From Bradyrhizobium sp. Ce-3 (GTDB lineage: Bacteria > Pseudomonadota > Alphaproteobacteria > Rhizobiales > Xanthobacteraceae): a stretch of 64,000 nucleotides of DNA. The notes under the pieces are model-generated. The model did not search any database, was not told where the DNA came from, and was given only the letters and a program-made list of their open reading frames with translations. The DNA is taken from assembly GCF_022835695.1 (NCBI RefSeq), contig NZ_BQUV01000003.1, forward strand, positions 310,001 to 374,000, in the 5' to 3' direction. Position 1 is the stretch's first letter. The number at the start of each line of letters is the position of its first letter. The translations under genes and the position numbers were made by a program. Shown one piece after another: positions 51,735-60,007 of this stretch.

Positions 51735-51817
51735 GTCATTGCGAGGAGCGACAGCGACGGAGCAATCCATCCCTCCGCTGTGCGGGCTATGGATTGCTTC
51801 GCTGCGTTCGCAATGAC
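51735..51817. repeat. Dispersed palindromic repeat, GTCATTGCGAGGAGCG family
   Basis: GTCATTGCGAGGAGCGACAGCGACGGAGCAATCCAT pairs with ATGGATTGCTTCGCTGCGTTCGCAATGAC across an 8-base centre. It is a familiar alphaproteobacterial intergenic palindrome. Confidence 0.88.
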
Positions 51818-51845
51818 GCGGATAGAGTTGTCGCTGCCGTCACCT

Positions 51846-52700
51846 TCAGCGGTTCAGGAACTCGCGGATGGCCTGCGCGATCTCGGCGGCGTGGGTTTCC
51901 AGCGCGAAGTGGCCGGTGTCGAAGAATTCGACCACCGCCTTCGGATTGTCGCGCTTGAAGGCCTCGGCACCCGGCGGCAGGAAGAACGGGTCGTTCTTGC
52001 CCCACACCGCGAGGAACGGCGGCTGATGGGTACGGAAGTAGCTCTGGAAGGCCGGATAGAGCGCGACGTTGCTCTTGTAGTCGCCAAACAGATCGAGCTG
52101 CACGTCATGCGCGCCGGGCCGCGCCATGTAGTAATTGTCGAGGTTCTGGCCGTCCGGCGACACCGCCTGCGGATCCGGTGTGCCATGGGTGTACTGCCAG
52201 CGCGTGGTCTCCGGGGTCAGGAAGGCGCGCAGCGCTTCGCGGTTCGCCGGCGAGGGATCCTGCCAATAGGCCTTGATCGGAGTCCAGCCGTCGCTGAGGC
52301 CTTCCTCATAGGCGTTGCCGTTCTGCGAGATGATTGCGGTGATCCGCTCCGGATGCTTCATGGCGAGGCGGAAGCCGGTTGGCGCGCCGTAGTCGAACAC
52401 ATAGACCGCGTAGCGATCGAAGCCGATCACCTCGGTGAAGCGATCGATCACAGCCGCGATGCTGTCGAACGTGTACGTGAACTTGTTGCGCGCGGGCATG
52501 TCGGACTGGCCGAAGCCGGGCAGATCAGGCGCCACGATGTGGAATTTGTCCGCAAGCTGCGGGATCAGATCGCGGAACATATGTCCCGCGCTCGGGAAGC
52601 CGTGCAGCAGCAGAAGTTTCGGCGCGCCGGGTGAACCGGCTTCGCGATAGAACAGCTTGAAGCCGTCGACGTCGGCCGTGCGATACTTGACCTCAGACAT
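51846..52700 (-). CDS. Alpha/beta hydrolase, haloalkane-dehalogenase/epoxide-hydrolase type
   Basis: A 284-residue hydrolase whose nucleophile is Asp: V-F-D103-Y-G-A-P-T-G, not Ser, as in epoxide hydrolases and haloalkane dehalogenases. L-L-H-G-F-P-S-A-G-H at 31-40 forms the oxyanion site, W-G-K-N-D-P near 232 carries an acid, and the base is the His of T-G-H-F-A near 263. It probably opens epoxides or hydrolyses C-halogen bonds. It is downstream of the 53445-52741 hydrolase (40-base gap), likely in one operon controlled by the divergent CGNR regulator. Confidence 0.93.
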   Translation of the reverse strand: MSEVKYRTADVDGFKLFYREAGSPGAPKLLLLHGFPSAGHMFRDLIPQLADKFHIVAPDLPGFGQSDMPARNKFTYTFDSIAAVIDRFTEVIGFDRYAVYVFDYGAPTGFRLAMKHPERITAIISQNGNAYEEGLSDGWTPIKAYWQDPSPANREALRAFLTPETTRWQYTHGTPDPQAVSPDGQNLDNYYMARPGAHDVQLDLFGDYKSNVALYPAFQSYFRTHQPPFLAVWGKNDPFFLPPGAEAFKRDNPKAVVEFFDTGHFALETHAAEIAQAIREFLNR

Positions 52701-52740
52701 TTGTCACTCCTTGTGATCGTGATGTTGGCGAGACTTGCGG

Positions 52741-53445
52741 TCAGGACTTGATTTGCCCGGCAACCGCGCTGACCGCTTCCCGGATGATGTCGGTGACGAG
52801 CTTCGGTGCCGTCACGATCGGGGTGTGGTCGACGGCATGTGATCGCATCACAGCCTTCATCCGCGCCGCCATGCTGCGCTGGGTCTCGGGCGCGATCATC
52901 CGGTCGTCCTCGGCAACCAGGAACCAGCTCGGTACGTCCTTCCAGAGCGGACGGCCGACCGGCACGGTGATACAGGCCGGCGAGATCGGCCGCTGCACGG
53001 CGGCGAGCACCGCGAGGTCCTCGGGCCGCGCGCCCTGCGCGAATGCCGACGCGAAGGCGGCCTCCGGCAGCCAGATCAGCCCGTTGGCATCGGGCGCGAG
53101 CTTCGGCGCGAACGGATGCGGCGGTGCGCGATAAAACACGTCGGCGACGGTCTCGCCCTCGTCGGGCGCCAGCGCCGCGACATAGACCAGCGCTTTCACG
53201 CGCGGCGCGCGGGTCTCGGCGATCACCGCGCCGGCATAGGCGTGGCCAACCAGCACGACCGGCCCCTCGGCGCGATCCAGCGTGCGGTTCAGCGCGGTGA
53301 CATCGTCCGCAAGCGAAGTCAGCGGTAGCGGTGCGGCCACCGCGGCGATGCCCTCGGCGTCGAGCGCCGTGATCACCCGCGCCCAGCTTGACCCGTCGGC
53401 CCATGCGCCATGGGCGAGCACCACGCTGACATCCTTGTTCGACAT
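52741..53445 (-). CDS. Alpha/beta hydrolase-fold protein with Ala in place of nucleophile
   Basis: A 234-residue protein of the EstC/salicylate-esterase-like group (L-A-H-G-A-W-A-D-G-S-S-W at 10-21). The nucleophile elbow reads G-H-A69-Y-A-G instead of G-H-S-Y-G-G, so the usual serine is gone; D and H candidates remain (A-E-D-D-R near 179, H-T-P near 209). It could be a binding protein or non-classical lyase-like enzyme, as in some cofactor-free members. First gene of a two-gene unit facing away from the CGNR regulator, with a palindromic operator between. Confidence 0.87.
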   Translation of the reverse strand: MSNKDVSVVLAHGAWADGSSWARVITALDAEGIAAVAAPLPLTSLADDVTALNRTLDRAEGPVVLVGHAYAGAVIAETRAPRVKALVYVAALAPDEGETVADVFYRAPPHPFAPKLAPDANGLIWLPEAAFASAFAQGARPEDLAVLAAVQRPISPACITVPVGRPLWKDVPSWFLVAEDDRMIAPETQRSMAARMKAVMRSHAVDHTPIVTAPKLVTDIIREAVSAVAGQIKS

Positions 53446-53469
53446 TGTCCGCTCCCTTTGCCTCAGATA

Positions 53470-53500
53470 GTAACCTGTAAAATGATATTTGACAGGTTAC
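53470..53500. promoter_or_regulatory. Palindromic operator in the CGNR/hydrolase divergent region
   Basis: GTAACCTGT and ACAGGTTAC are perfect 9-bp arms around a 13-base A/T-rich centre. A related half site, GTAACTTGT, lies at 53522-53530. The place between the divergent hydrolase and CGNR genes suggests the CGNR protein binds here. Confidence 0.75.
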
Positions 53501-53590
53501 GACACTTATGCTCCAATGTTCGTAACTTGTCAACATGCTTTTAGGCGGTTATTTCTGACCGGGTCGAAAGCGCCCCCAGGAGGTCCAGCC

Positions 53591-54217
53591 GTGCAATCCC
53601 ACCCGCCCGCGATGTTCATCGCCGACAGCCTGGGCCTCGACTTCATCAATTCGATCGCGACCCCGGTCGATACGCCAGTGGACTGGATCGCCGATGGTGG
53701 CGGCCTGTTGCGCTGGCTGGCGCAGGCGAAGCTGGTGCCGTCAGGCGTGCTCGACGAGCTGGCAGCGCGCGCGCAGCCGGGCGAGCTCGATGATGTTGCG
53801 GGTCAGGCCCGCGATCTGCGCGAATGGTTCCGCGGCTTCGTGCGCAAGCATAGGGGCACGCCGTTGGCGCCGCGTGCGCTCAGGGAATTGGAGCCGCTCA
53901 ATCGGCTGCTCGCAAGCGATCAGGCATTCAGCCGGATCGTGCCGCATCGTCACGACGATCATGACGGCTTCGCGCTGGAGCGGACGCGGCGCTGGCGTTC
54001 GGCTGAAACGTTGCTGCTGCCGATCGGGGAAGCGATGGCCAGGGTCGTCTGTGAGGAAAGCTTTTCCGACATCAAGGCGTGCGAGGGCCCGGCCTGCACG
54101 TTGATGTTTGCCGATCACACAAGGGCGCGCGCGCGCCGATGGTGCAGCATGGCGATCTGCGGCAACCGCGCCAAGCAGGCCGCGCACCGCAGCCGGATCA
54201 AGGACAGGGGAGCATGA
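53591..54217 (+). CDS. CGNR zinc-finger transcriptional regulator
   Basis: A 208-residue regulator of the ABATE/CGNR type. The N-terminal domain (D-S-L-G-L-D-F-I-N-S at 12-21) is the ABATE ligand-binding fold; the C-terminal zinc finger includes C-E-G-P-A-C near 163-168 and the defining S-M-A-I-C-G-N-R near 188-195. GTG at 53591 follows AGGAGG at seven bases and is preferred to a much longer frame. It is divergent from the two hydrolases with a clear palindrome between, so it probably controls them in response to a small ligand. Its stop lies inside a dispersed repeat. Confidence 0.9.
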   Translation: MQSHPPAMFIADSLGLDFINSIATPVDTPVDWIADGGGLLRWLAQAKLVPSGVLDELAARAQPGELDDVAGQARDLREWFRGFVRKHRGTPLAPRALRELEPLNRLLASDQAFSRIVPHRHDDHDGFALERTRRWRSAETLLLPIGEAMARVVCEESFSDIKACEGPACTLMFADHTRARARRWCSMAICGNRAKQAAHRSRIKDRGA

Positions 54218-54285
54218 TCCGGAAAAGTGCGAAGCGGTTTTCCCTCGCGACAAACGCGGAACGCGTTTGCGCGGAGATCACGCTC
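54212..54285. repeat. GCATGATCCGGAAAAGTG repeat at the end of the CGNR gene
   Basis: GCATGATCCGGAAAAGTGCGAAGCGGTTTTCC followed by ...CGCGGAACGCGTTTGCGCGGAGATCACGCTC. It resembles 20470-20514, and the CGNR stop TGA is part of it. Confidence 0.8.
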
Positions 54286-54323
54286 AAAAAAGAGACCAAC
54301 AAGCCAACAATCGGAGACCAGAA

Positions 54324-55007
54324 ATGGCGCTTCCTCTGATCGTGTTCGACGTCAACGAGACCCTGCTCGACCTCGAGACCATGGAGCCGGTGTTTGCGCG
54401 CATCTTCAACGACAAGAGCGCAATGCGGCTCTGGTTCGCGAACTTCATCATGTATTCGGCGTCGCTCACGGTGGCCGGCTGCTACGTGCCGTTCACCGAT
54501 ATCGGCGCAGCGGTCATGAAGATGCTCGCGGATACGCGCGGCATCAGGATCGACGATTCAGACAAGAAGGAGCTGACCGAGAAATTCTCCACCATGCCGC
54601 CGCATGCCGAAGTGCCGGCGGCGTTGCGCAAGCTGCGCGCGGCGGGCTTTCGCCTGTTCACGCTGACCGACAATCTGCTGGAGGTGCAGACCCGGCAGCT
54701 GACCAACGGCGGCATCGTCGATTTGTTCGAGCGGCGCTTCTCCGCCGACGGCGTCAAGCACCACAAGCCGTCGCGGCAGGCCTATGGCTATGTCGAAAAG
54801 GAACTCGGTGCCAAGCCGTCGGAGTTCTGCCTGATCGCCTGCCACACCTGGGACACGCTGGGCGCGGTCGCCGCCGGCTGGGAGGCCGCGCTGATCAAGC
54901 GGCCCGGCAATGATGTGCTCGGCGTCGGTCCGCAGCCGCAGGTGGTCGGTGGCAATCTCGATGATGTCGCCGACCAGCTGATCCGCCGCTACGGCGCCAA
55001 AGGGTAA
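54324..55007 (+). CDS. HAD-superfamily hydrolase, type II haloacid-dehalogenase-like
   Basis: A 227-residue HAD protein. Motif I is F-D9-V-N-E-T-L-L-D, with D9 as the nucleophile; motif II T-L-T-D-N near 112-116, motif III lysine near K-H-H-K-P-S-R near 150, motif IV H-T-W-D-T near 175. The N at the D+2 place favours a dehalogenase-like over a phosphatase mechanism. GGAG lies eight bases before the ATG. It directly follows the CGNR gene and may share its transcript; proximity to a dehalogenase/epoxide-hydrolase-type gene hints at a common set of halogenated or epoxidised substrates. Confidence 0.92.
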   Translation: MALPLIVFDVNETLLDLETMEPVFARIFNDKSAMRLWFANFIMYSASLTVAGCYVPFTDIGAAVMKMLADTRGIRIDDSDKKELTEKFSTMPPHAEVPAALRKLRAAGFRLFTLTDNLLEVQTRQLTNGGIVDLFERRFSADGVKHHKPSRQAYGYVEKELGAKPSEFCLIACHTWDTLGAVAAGWEAALIKRPGNDVLGVGPQPQVVGGNLDDVADQLIRRYGAKG

Positions 55008-55198
55008 CGGTTCCTGACGGATCGGGCGGCGGAGGGGAGGCTTGAAAACCCCTCCGGGCCGATAGCTCGGAAGCGCCTAAAACCGGAATGAAATCCATAG
55101 CGGTTTTCAACCATGCCCCTTGAGCCTTCCTCAACTTCCGCGGCCGATGCTTCGCGCGCCGCAGGGGCACCGACCAGGGATCGACAAGGAGCTTGAGC

Positions 55199-55552
55199 AT
55201 GCCGGCCAAGGCACGAACGACCGGACGAGCGACCGCCGCCACCGCGCAGGGGCGCGAGGATATCCTCAACGCGCACGCCATCAGCACGCTGGGCGCCGGC
55301 GTCGTCAGCGCGATGAGCGCGGTCGGCGCCGCCGTCATCAAGAAGCACAAGCCGGCGCTCGGCAAGAGTCCGGACTGGTTCTGGCACATGTTCGCGAAGT
55401 GCGAGGCCAAGGCCGCGCGCGTCGCCGAGCAGGCCGCGCGCGATCCGCAGGCCTGGGGCGATGCCACCTTCATCGAGGTCTATGCCGCGCAATTGCCGAA
55501 GCTGATGAGCGCAGCGCTCGAGAGCCACGACAAGGCGCTGAAGGCGAAGTGA
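55199..55552 (+). CDS. 117-residue hypothetical protein
   Basis: A helical protein with a basic Thr/Ala-rich N-terminus (K-A-R-T-T-G-R-A-T-A-A-T), a Gly/Ala/Ser helix that could be membrane-associated (T-L-G-A-G-V-V-S-A-M-S-A-V-G-A-A-V near 30-46) and W-F-W-H-M-F near 60-65. AAGGAG lies seven bases before the ATG. No family is recognised. A terminator hairpin lies about 135 bases downstream. Confidence 0.7.
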   Translation: MPAKARTTGRATAATAQGREDILNAHAISTLGAGVVSAMSAVGAAVIKKHKPALGKSPDWFWHMFAKCEAKAARVAEQAARDPQAWGDATFIEVYAAQLPKLMSAALESHDKALKAK

Positions 55553-55686
55553 CGTAGCGTCGGAGGTGAAGCGGACAACGGCGATCGTGCCGGTGTCGTT
55601 CCCTCGATTGCTGAATTGCGCTGCCAAGCAGCGCAGCCATGCATCATGAAACCGCGACCTGCCGCCGTTCGTAATCAACGGGTGGC

Positions 55687-55719
55687 GGAAGTCCGCGCCC
55701 GCGGGCTTCCGGATTTTTT
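55687..55719 (+). terminator. Probable terminator with T run
   Basis: GGAAGTCCGCG and CGCGGGCTTCC form a stem (one T-G pair), followed after three bases by TTTTTT. A second overlapping stem CCGGATTT/AAATCCGG spans the T run (55709-55728). Confidence 0.65.
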
Positions 55720-55736
55720 CAAATCCGGGGCGTTTG

Positions 55737-55901
55737 ATGGTGAAGCATCTTGTTTCCGATGAAGAGAAGTGTGACGCGTGTAACGGGACGGGCTTTCCAG
55801 TGGTGAAGCAACCGGGAGAGCCGGGACGGAAGATCTATCCCGAGCCATGCAAGAAATGCGGCGGCAAGGGCCGGGTCAGGAAGGCGACGTGGGGCAAGTA
55901 G
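55737..55901 (+). CDS. 54-residue DnaJ-type zinc-finger protein
   Basis: ATG at 55737 gives a small protein with two C-x2-C-x-G-x-G motifs: C-D-A-C-N-G-T-G at 12-19 and C-K-K-C-G-G-K-G near 38-45, the zinc-binding repeat of DnaJ. It has no J domain. It may bind zinc and unfolded substrates or act as a small redox/RNA factor; the function is unknown. The ribosome-binding site is weak (GGGG). Confidence 0.78.
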   Translation: MVKHLVSDEEKCDACNGTGFPVVKQPGEPGRKIYPEPCKKCGGKGRVRKATWGK

Positions 55902-55922
55902 TCGCTCAAAGTAATCAGCCTT

Positions 55923-56001
55923 GTAGGGCGGTTAGCGCAGCGTAACCCGCCGCGACGCGATGGAGCGATGGCGGGTTACGGCTTCGCCTAACCCGCCCTA
56001 C
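55923..56001. repeat. Dispersed palindromic repeat, GTAGGGCGG family
   Basis: GTAGGGCGGTTAGCGCAGCGTAACCCGCC and GGCGGGTTACGGCTTCGCCTAACCCGCCCTAC fold into one imperfect hairpin filling the gap before the ligase-like operon. Confidence 0.85.
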
Positions 56002-56116
56002 GCGGCTGCGTTCCGGGCTGCGATCGCGTGTGACGCGTGTCACGGCGGCCACGCGCGCCGCGCGCCATTGATAGCGCCATGAACGGGCGGTCCTCCCGTC
56101 AATCATGGAGCTGAAG

Positions 56117-57586
56117 ATGACGTCCACCCTTGCAATCAGCACTTCCGATGACGGCCTTGCCCTGGTGCCGGAGCACGATCAGGCCGCCGCGTCCCTCGTC
56201 CCAGCCGCGGTTGAACCCGCCCGCGTGCCGCAGCGCCAGTTCTGGGAGACCGAGCACACCCGTCCGGATTTCCAGCCGTCCGACGACGCCGCGCCGGAGC
56301 TCGTCGCGGCCACCGCGAACTATCTCGGCGAATGCATGCGGCATCCCTATCTGCCGGTGGCGGAAATCCGCGCGCGGCAGCTCGCCCGCATCAAGGAGCT
56401 GGTCGAGCTCGCCTATCGCGACATTCCGGTCTATCGCGCCAAGTATGACGCGGCCGGCTTCAAGCCGGAGCATCTGCGCGACTATGACGACATCCAGAAG
56501 ATCCCTGTGATCACCAAGCCCGAGCTGGTCGCGGCCTTCCCGGACCAGTGCGTCAACAAGAAGTACAAGCCGGAAAACCTGTTTCCGACCCGCTCGTCCG
56601 GCTCGTCCGGCCAGACCCTGCTGATCCGCGTCGACTATGACGCCGTCATCACCGACACCATCCAGGGCGTCCGCCAGTTCGCGATGCAGAGCGGCGGCAA
56701 CTACCGCACTGATGATCTGCTCGCGCATGTCTACACCGTGCCGTGGTGGTTCGATTCGATCGGCGGCGATTATCCGACCGCCTTCATCTCGAACCTGATC
56801 CCGCCGGCGCGCGTCGCCCAGCATCTGCGTTATCTCGGGCCGAAGATCCTGTCGCTGTATCCGTCGAGCCTCGATGCGCTGATGCCGCATGTCGACGAGT
56901 TCCGTTCCTCGCTCAATCTCGCGGTGACGCATTCGGAATACTCCTCGCGCGCCGCGCGTCAGGAATGGTCGCGCCAGCTCGGCGTGCCCGTGCTCGACGA
57001 ATATTCCTCCGAGGAGGCGACGCGGATCGCGCTCGAAATGCCCAACGGCCAGTACCACGTCTGCGAGGACACCGTGCATCTCGACGTGCTCGACCCCATC
57101 ACGATGGAGCCTCAAGCTCCGGGGCAGTCCGGCATCGCCGTGATCACCAATCTGCTCAACGAGGCGATGCCGTTCATCCGCTACGTCCAGGGCGATTACA
57201 TCACCCAGCCGGAAAATCCCACACCGTCCGACATCAACTGGTCGCAGATCGCCAGCATCGACGGCCGGCTCAACGATGCCTTCGTCAATCGCTGTGGCCG
57301 CAAGGTGCCGGCCGGCAGCATTCTCGATGCGACCTATCGCTGGATGTTCGACTGCAATCTGCATCTGGCGCAGTTCGAGATCGTGCAGCGCGGCGTCGAC
57401 CTCGTCGAGGCGCGCGTCGTGCTCGGCCAGGATATGCCGATGTCGCGGTTGCACGGCTCGGTCGCGCATCTGGAGGATCTGCTCGCGGCCTGCCTCGAGC
57501 ATCCGGTCCGGGTGCAGGCCCATGCGCTGCTGGCGTTCCCGCCCAAGGTCGGCAAACGCCGCCCGATCCGCCGCGAGTTCGATTGA
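56117..57586 (+). CDS. CapK/phenylacetate-CoA-ligase-like adenylate-forming enzyme
   Basis: A 489-residue member of the ANL superfamily, CapK/PaaK branch. The ATP loop reads R-S-S-G-S-S-G-Q near 162-169, the acidic A5-type motif is L-D-E-Y-S-S-E-E-A near 294-302, and V-Q-G-D-Y-I near 360 holds the ribose-binding Asp. R-R-P-I-R-R-E-F-D closes the chain. Such enzymes activate an aryl or acyl acid for transfer to CoA, a carrier or an amine; the acid is unknown. GGAG seven bases before the second ATG (56117) sets the start. First gene of a four-gene operon with an ABC-2 exporter and an acetyltransferase. Confidence 0.85.
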   Translation: MTSTLAISTSDDGLALVPEHDQAAASLVPAAVEPARVPQRQFWETEHTRPDFQPSDDAAPELVAATANYLGECMRHPYLPVAEIRARQLARIKELVELAYRDIPVYRAKYDAAGFKPEHLRDYDDIQKIPVITKPELVAAFPDQCVNKKYKPENLFPTRSSGSSGQTLLIRVDYDAVITDTIQGVRQFAMQSGGNYRTDDLLAHVYTVPWWFDSIGGDYPTAFISNLIPPARVAQHLRYLGPKILSLYPSSLDALMPHVDEFRSSLNLAVTHSEYSSRAARQEWSRQLGVPVLDEYSSEEATRIALEMPNGQYHVCEDTVHLDVLDPITMEPQAPGQSGIAVITNLLNEAMPFIRYVQGDYITQPENPTPSDINWSQIASIDGRLNDAFVNRCGRKVPAGSILDATYRWMFDCNLHLAQFEIVQRGVDLVEARVVLGQDMPMSRLHGSVAHLEDLLAACLEHPVRVQAHALLAFPPKVGKRRPIRREFD

Positions 57587-57609
57587 CCTCAGCAAAACGG
57601 GTGCGTGCC

Positions 57610-58407
57610 ATGTCACAGTCACTGAACCGCATCGCCGCCATGACGGCGCGCTATTACTACATCCTGCGCTCGTCATGGCTGCGGCTGCTCGAGATCGTCT
57701 ACTGGCCGGCGATGCAGATGCTGGTGTGGGGTTTCCTCTACACCTACCTCTATGACAGCAAATCGGCGATGGCCTCCACCGCCGGCCTGCTGCTCGGCGC
57801 CGTCCTTCTCTGGGACGTGCTGTTTCGCGGCCAGCTCGGCTTCACCTTCACTTTCCTGGAGGAGATATGGTCGCGCAACCTCGCCAATTTGATGATGAGC
57901 CCGTTGCAGCCTTTCGAGCTTGCGGCCTCGCTGATGCTGATGAGCCTGATCCGGCTGGTGATCGGCACGCTGCCGGTGCTGCTGCTGACGTTCGTGCTGT
58001 TCGGCTTCAACGTGTTTGCGATGGGGCCGGGGCTGATCTTGTTCTTCCTCAACCTGGTGCTGACCAGCTGGGCGATCGGGCTCGTCATTGCCGGCCTCGT
58101 GATCCGGCAGGGCTTCGGTGCGGAGAGCCTGGCCTATTCGATCATGATCGTGCTGCTGCCGCTGTGCTGCGTCTACTATCCGGTCGCGGCGCTGCCTCTC
58201 TGGTTGCACCCGGTCGCCTGGTCGCTGACGCCGACCTATGTGTTCGAGGGCATGCGCGCCGTGCTGCTCGACGGCAGCTTCCGCACCGACCTGATGCTCG
58301 AATGCCTCGCACTCAATGCCGTCTATCTCGGCATTGGCTTCACCACATTCGTCGCCCTGCTGCACAGCGCCCGCCACAAGGGCGGCCTGCTCACCATGGG
58401 CGAGTAA
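57610..58407 (+). CDS. ABC-2 type transporter permease
   Basis: A 265-residue permease with six hydrophobic segments: about 25-50, 55-80, 105-130, 140-165, 175-195 and 230-255. The L-E-I-V-Y-W-P-A-M-Q-M-L-V-W-G-F-L start and P-L-W-L-H-P-V-A-W-S-L-T-P-T-Y-V-F-E-G-M-R-A near 200-221 are the ABC-2/DrrB-NodJ pattern of exporters of lipids, polysaccharides and drugs. It starts 23 bases after the ligase stop; the ATPase gene starts 12 bases after its own. It probably exports the product of the ligase. Confidence 0.92.
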   Translation: MSQSLNRIAAMTARYYYILRSSWLRLLEIVYWPAMQMLVWGFLYTYLYDSKSAMASTAGLLLGAVLLWDVLFRGQLGFTFTFLEEIWSRNLANLMMSPLQPFELAASLMLMSLIRLVIGTLPVLLLTFVLFGFNVFAMGPGLILFFLNLVLTSWAIGLVIAGLVIRQGFGAESLAYSIMIVLLPLCCVYYPVAALPLWLHPVAWSLTPTYVFEGMRAVLLDGSFRTDLMLECLALNAVYLGIGFTTFVALLHSARHKGGLLTMGE

Positions 58408-58419
58408 GGGGAGAGATCC

Positions 58420-59247
58420 ATGAGCCGCATCGAACGCTTTTTGCCCCGCAGACATCTGACACCGGTGTCGCCGAACGCCACGCCCGCGCAGGACCATGCG
58501 CCCGTGAGCCCCGCTGACGATGAGGCGCCGGCCATTGCGGTCGAGGACCTCTGCAAGCAGTACCGCAGCCATTGGGCGGTCGACGACGTGAACTTCATCG
58601 TGCCGAAGGGCTGGACCGTCGGTCTGCTCGGCGGCAACGGCGCCGGCAAGACCACCACCATCGCCATGATCATGGGCCTGATCGTGCCGAGCTTCGGCCG
58701 TGCCATGGTGCTCGGCCACGACATGGCGACCGAGCGGCACAAGGTGCTCGGCCGGATGAATTTCGAAAGTCCCTATGTCGCGCTGCCGGGGCGGCTCACC
58801 GTGCGGCAGAACCTGACGGTGTTCGGCCGGCTCTATGGCGTCGCCGATCTGAAGGCGCGGATCGAGGAGCTGATCGAGGATTTCGAGCTCGGCGATGTGC
58901 TCGACCGGGTCACCGGGCGGCTCTCGGCCGGGCAGAAGACCCGCGTCGCGATCGCCAAGGCGCTGATCAACGATCCCGACGTGCTGTTGCTCGACGAGCC
59001 GACGGCCTCGCTCGATCCTGATCGTGCCGAATGGGTGCGCAGCCGGCTCACCGCCTATCAGAAGCGCCGCCGCGCCACCATCCTGTTGTCCTCGCACAAC
59101 ATGACCGAGGTCGAGCAGCTTTGCGACTTCGTCGTCATCATGAGCCATGGCCGGGTCGTCGCGATGGGACGTCCGGCCGAACTCGCCGAGCGCTTCAAGT
59201 GCCGGGATCTCGACGAGGTCTTCATCTACCTGGCGAGGGTGGCGTGA
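58420..59247 (+). CDS. ABC transporter ATP-binding protein
   Basis: A 275-residue ATPase. Walker A G-G-N-G-A-G-K-T near 70-77, Q-loop region N-F-E-S-P-Y near 113, signature L-S-A-G-Q-K near 168-173, Walker B V-L-L-L-D-E-P-T near 190-197 and the H-loop S-S-H-N near 225. An N-terminal extension of about 40 charged residues precedes the fold. GGGGAG precedes the ATG. It pairs with the preceding permease as a half-type ABC-2 exporter. Its stop overlaps the next start (TGATG). Confidence 0.94.
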   Translation: MSRIERFLPRRHLTPVSPNATPAQDHAPVSPADDEAPAIAVEDLCKQYRSHWAVDDVNFIVPKGWTVGLLGGNGAGKTTTIAMIMGLIVPSFGRAMVLGHDMATERHKVLGRMNFESPYVALPGRLTVRQNLTVFGRLYGVADLKARIEELIEDFELGDVLDRVTGRLSAGQKTRVAIAKALINDPDVLLLDEPTASLDPDRAEWVRSRLTAYQKRRRATILLSSHNMTEVEQLCDFVVIMSHGRVVAMGRPAELAERFKCRDLDEVFIYLARVA

Positions 59248-59840
59248 TGTCGTCATTTGGTTCTCCGAACGACAAACCGGTTGCGATCCGTCAGGAACGC
59301 CGTTCGGACGTGGCAGCGCGAGAGAGTCTGCTCGACGCTGCATTCGGTCCTGGCCGCCTGGCCAGGACCTCGGAGCGGCTGCGCGAGGGCCGCAAGCATG
59401 CGCGCGGCCTCGCGTTAGTCGCGCGCCGTGCCGGCCGGCTGGTCGGCACCGTCCGGCTGTGGCCGGTCGTGACCGGTACCGGTCACACCTGTCTGCTGCT
59501 CGGCCCGCTCGCGGTGGCGGAAGATGCGCGATGCCTCGGCATCGGCGCCGCGCTGATGCGGCAGGCCTTGCAGCGGGCGCAGCGGCTCGGCCACCGTGCC
59601 GTCATCCTGGTCGGCGATGCCGCCTATTATGACCGTTTCGGCTTCTCGGCCGCGACAACCGGCGCGCTCCGCATGCCCGGCCCGTATCAGCGCGAGCGGC
59701 TGCTGGCCCGCGAGCTGGTTCCGGACGCGCTCACCGGCGCGCGGGGGCTGATCGCCGCAGCCGGCCCACCACGATCGCGGCTGTCCGGATTGGTGGACCG
59801 GATCGCCGGCAGCCCGGCTCCGCTGGGGCAGCCGGCCTGA
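59247..59840 (+). CDS. GNAT-family N-acetyltransferase
   Basis: A 197-residue acetyltransferase: the acetyl-CoA loop is R-C-L-G-I-G-A-A-L-M near 94-103 after L-L-G-P-L-A-V, and Y-Y-D-R-F-G-F near 128-134 is the usual C-terminal motif. It overlaps the ABC ATPase stop by TGATG, so it belongs to the operon and may acetylate the exported compound or a precursor. The C-terminal 45 residues are Arg/Leu-rich. The substrate is unknown. Confidence 0.9.
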   Translation: MSSFGSPNDKPVAIRQERRSDVAARESLLDAAFGPGRLARTSERLREGRKHARGLALVARRAGRLVGTVRLWPVVTGTGHTCLLLGPLAVAEDARCLGIGAALMRQALQRAQRLGHRAVILVGDAAYYDRFGFSAATTGALRMPGPYQRERLLARELVPDALTGARGLIAAAGPPRSRLSGLVDRIAGSPAPLGQPA

Positions 59841-60007
59841 TCCGGCACCTTTTCCGCCTTGGGAGGCCATCGAGGCATGGCGATTTGGTCGGTCTTGGCG
59901 TAAAGCAGCGCCAAATCGTCATGCGGCTGTGCCGCCTGCCGGGGTCGCAGCTTCCAGGTCGTCCCGCTCGACGTTCTGCGCCCGGACCAATCAAGGTTTC
60001 CCATCCC

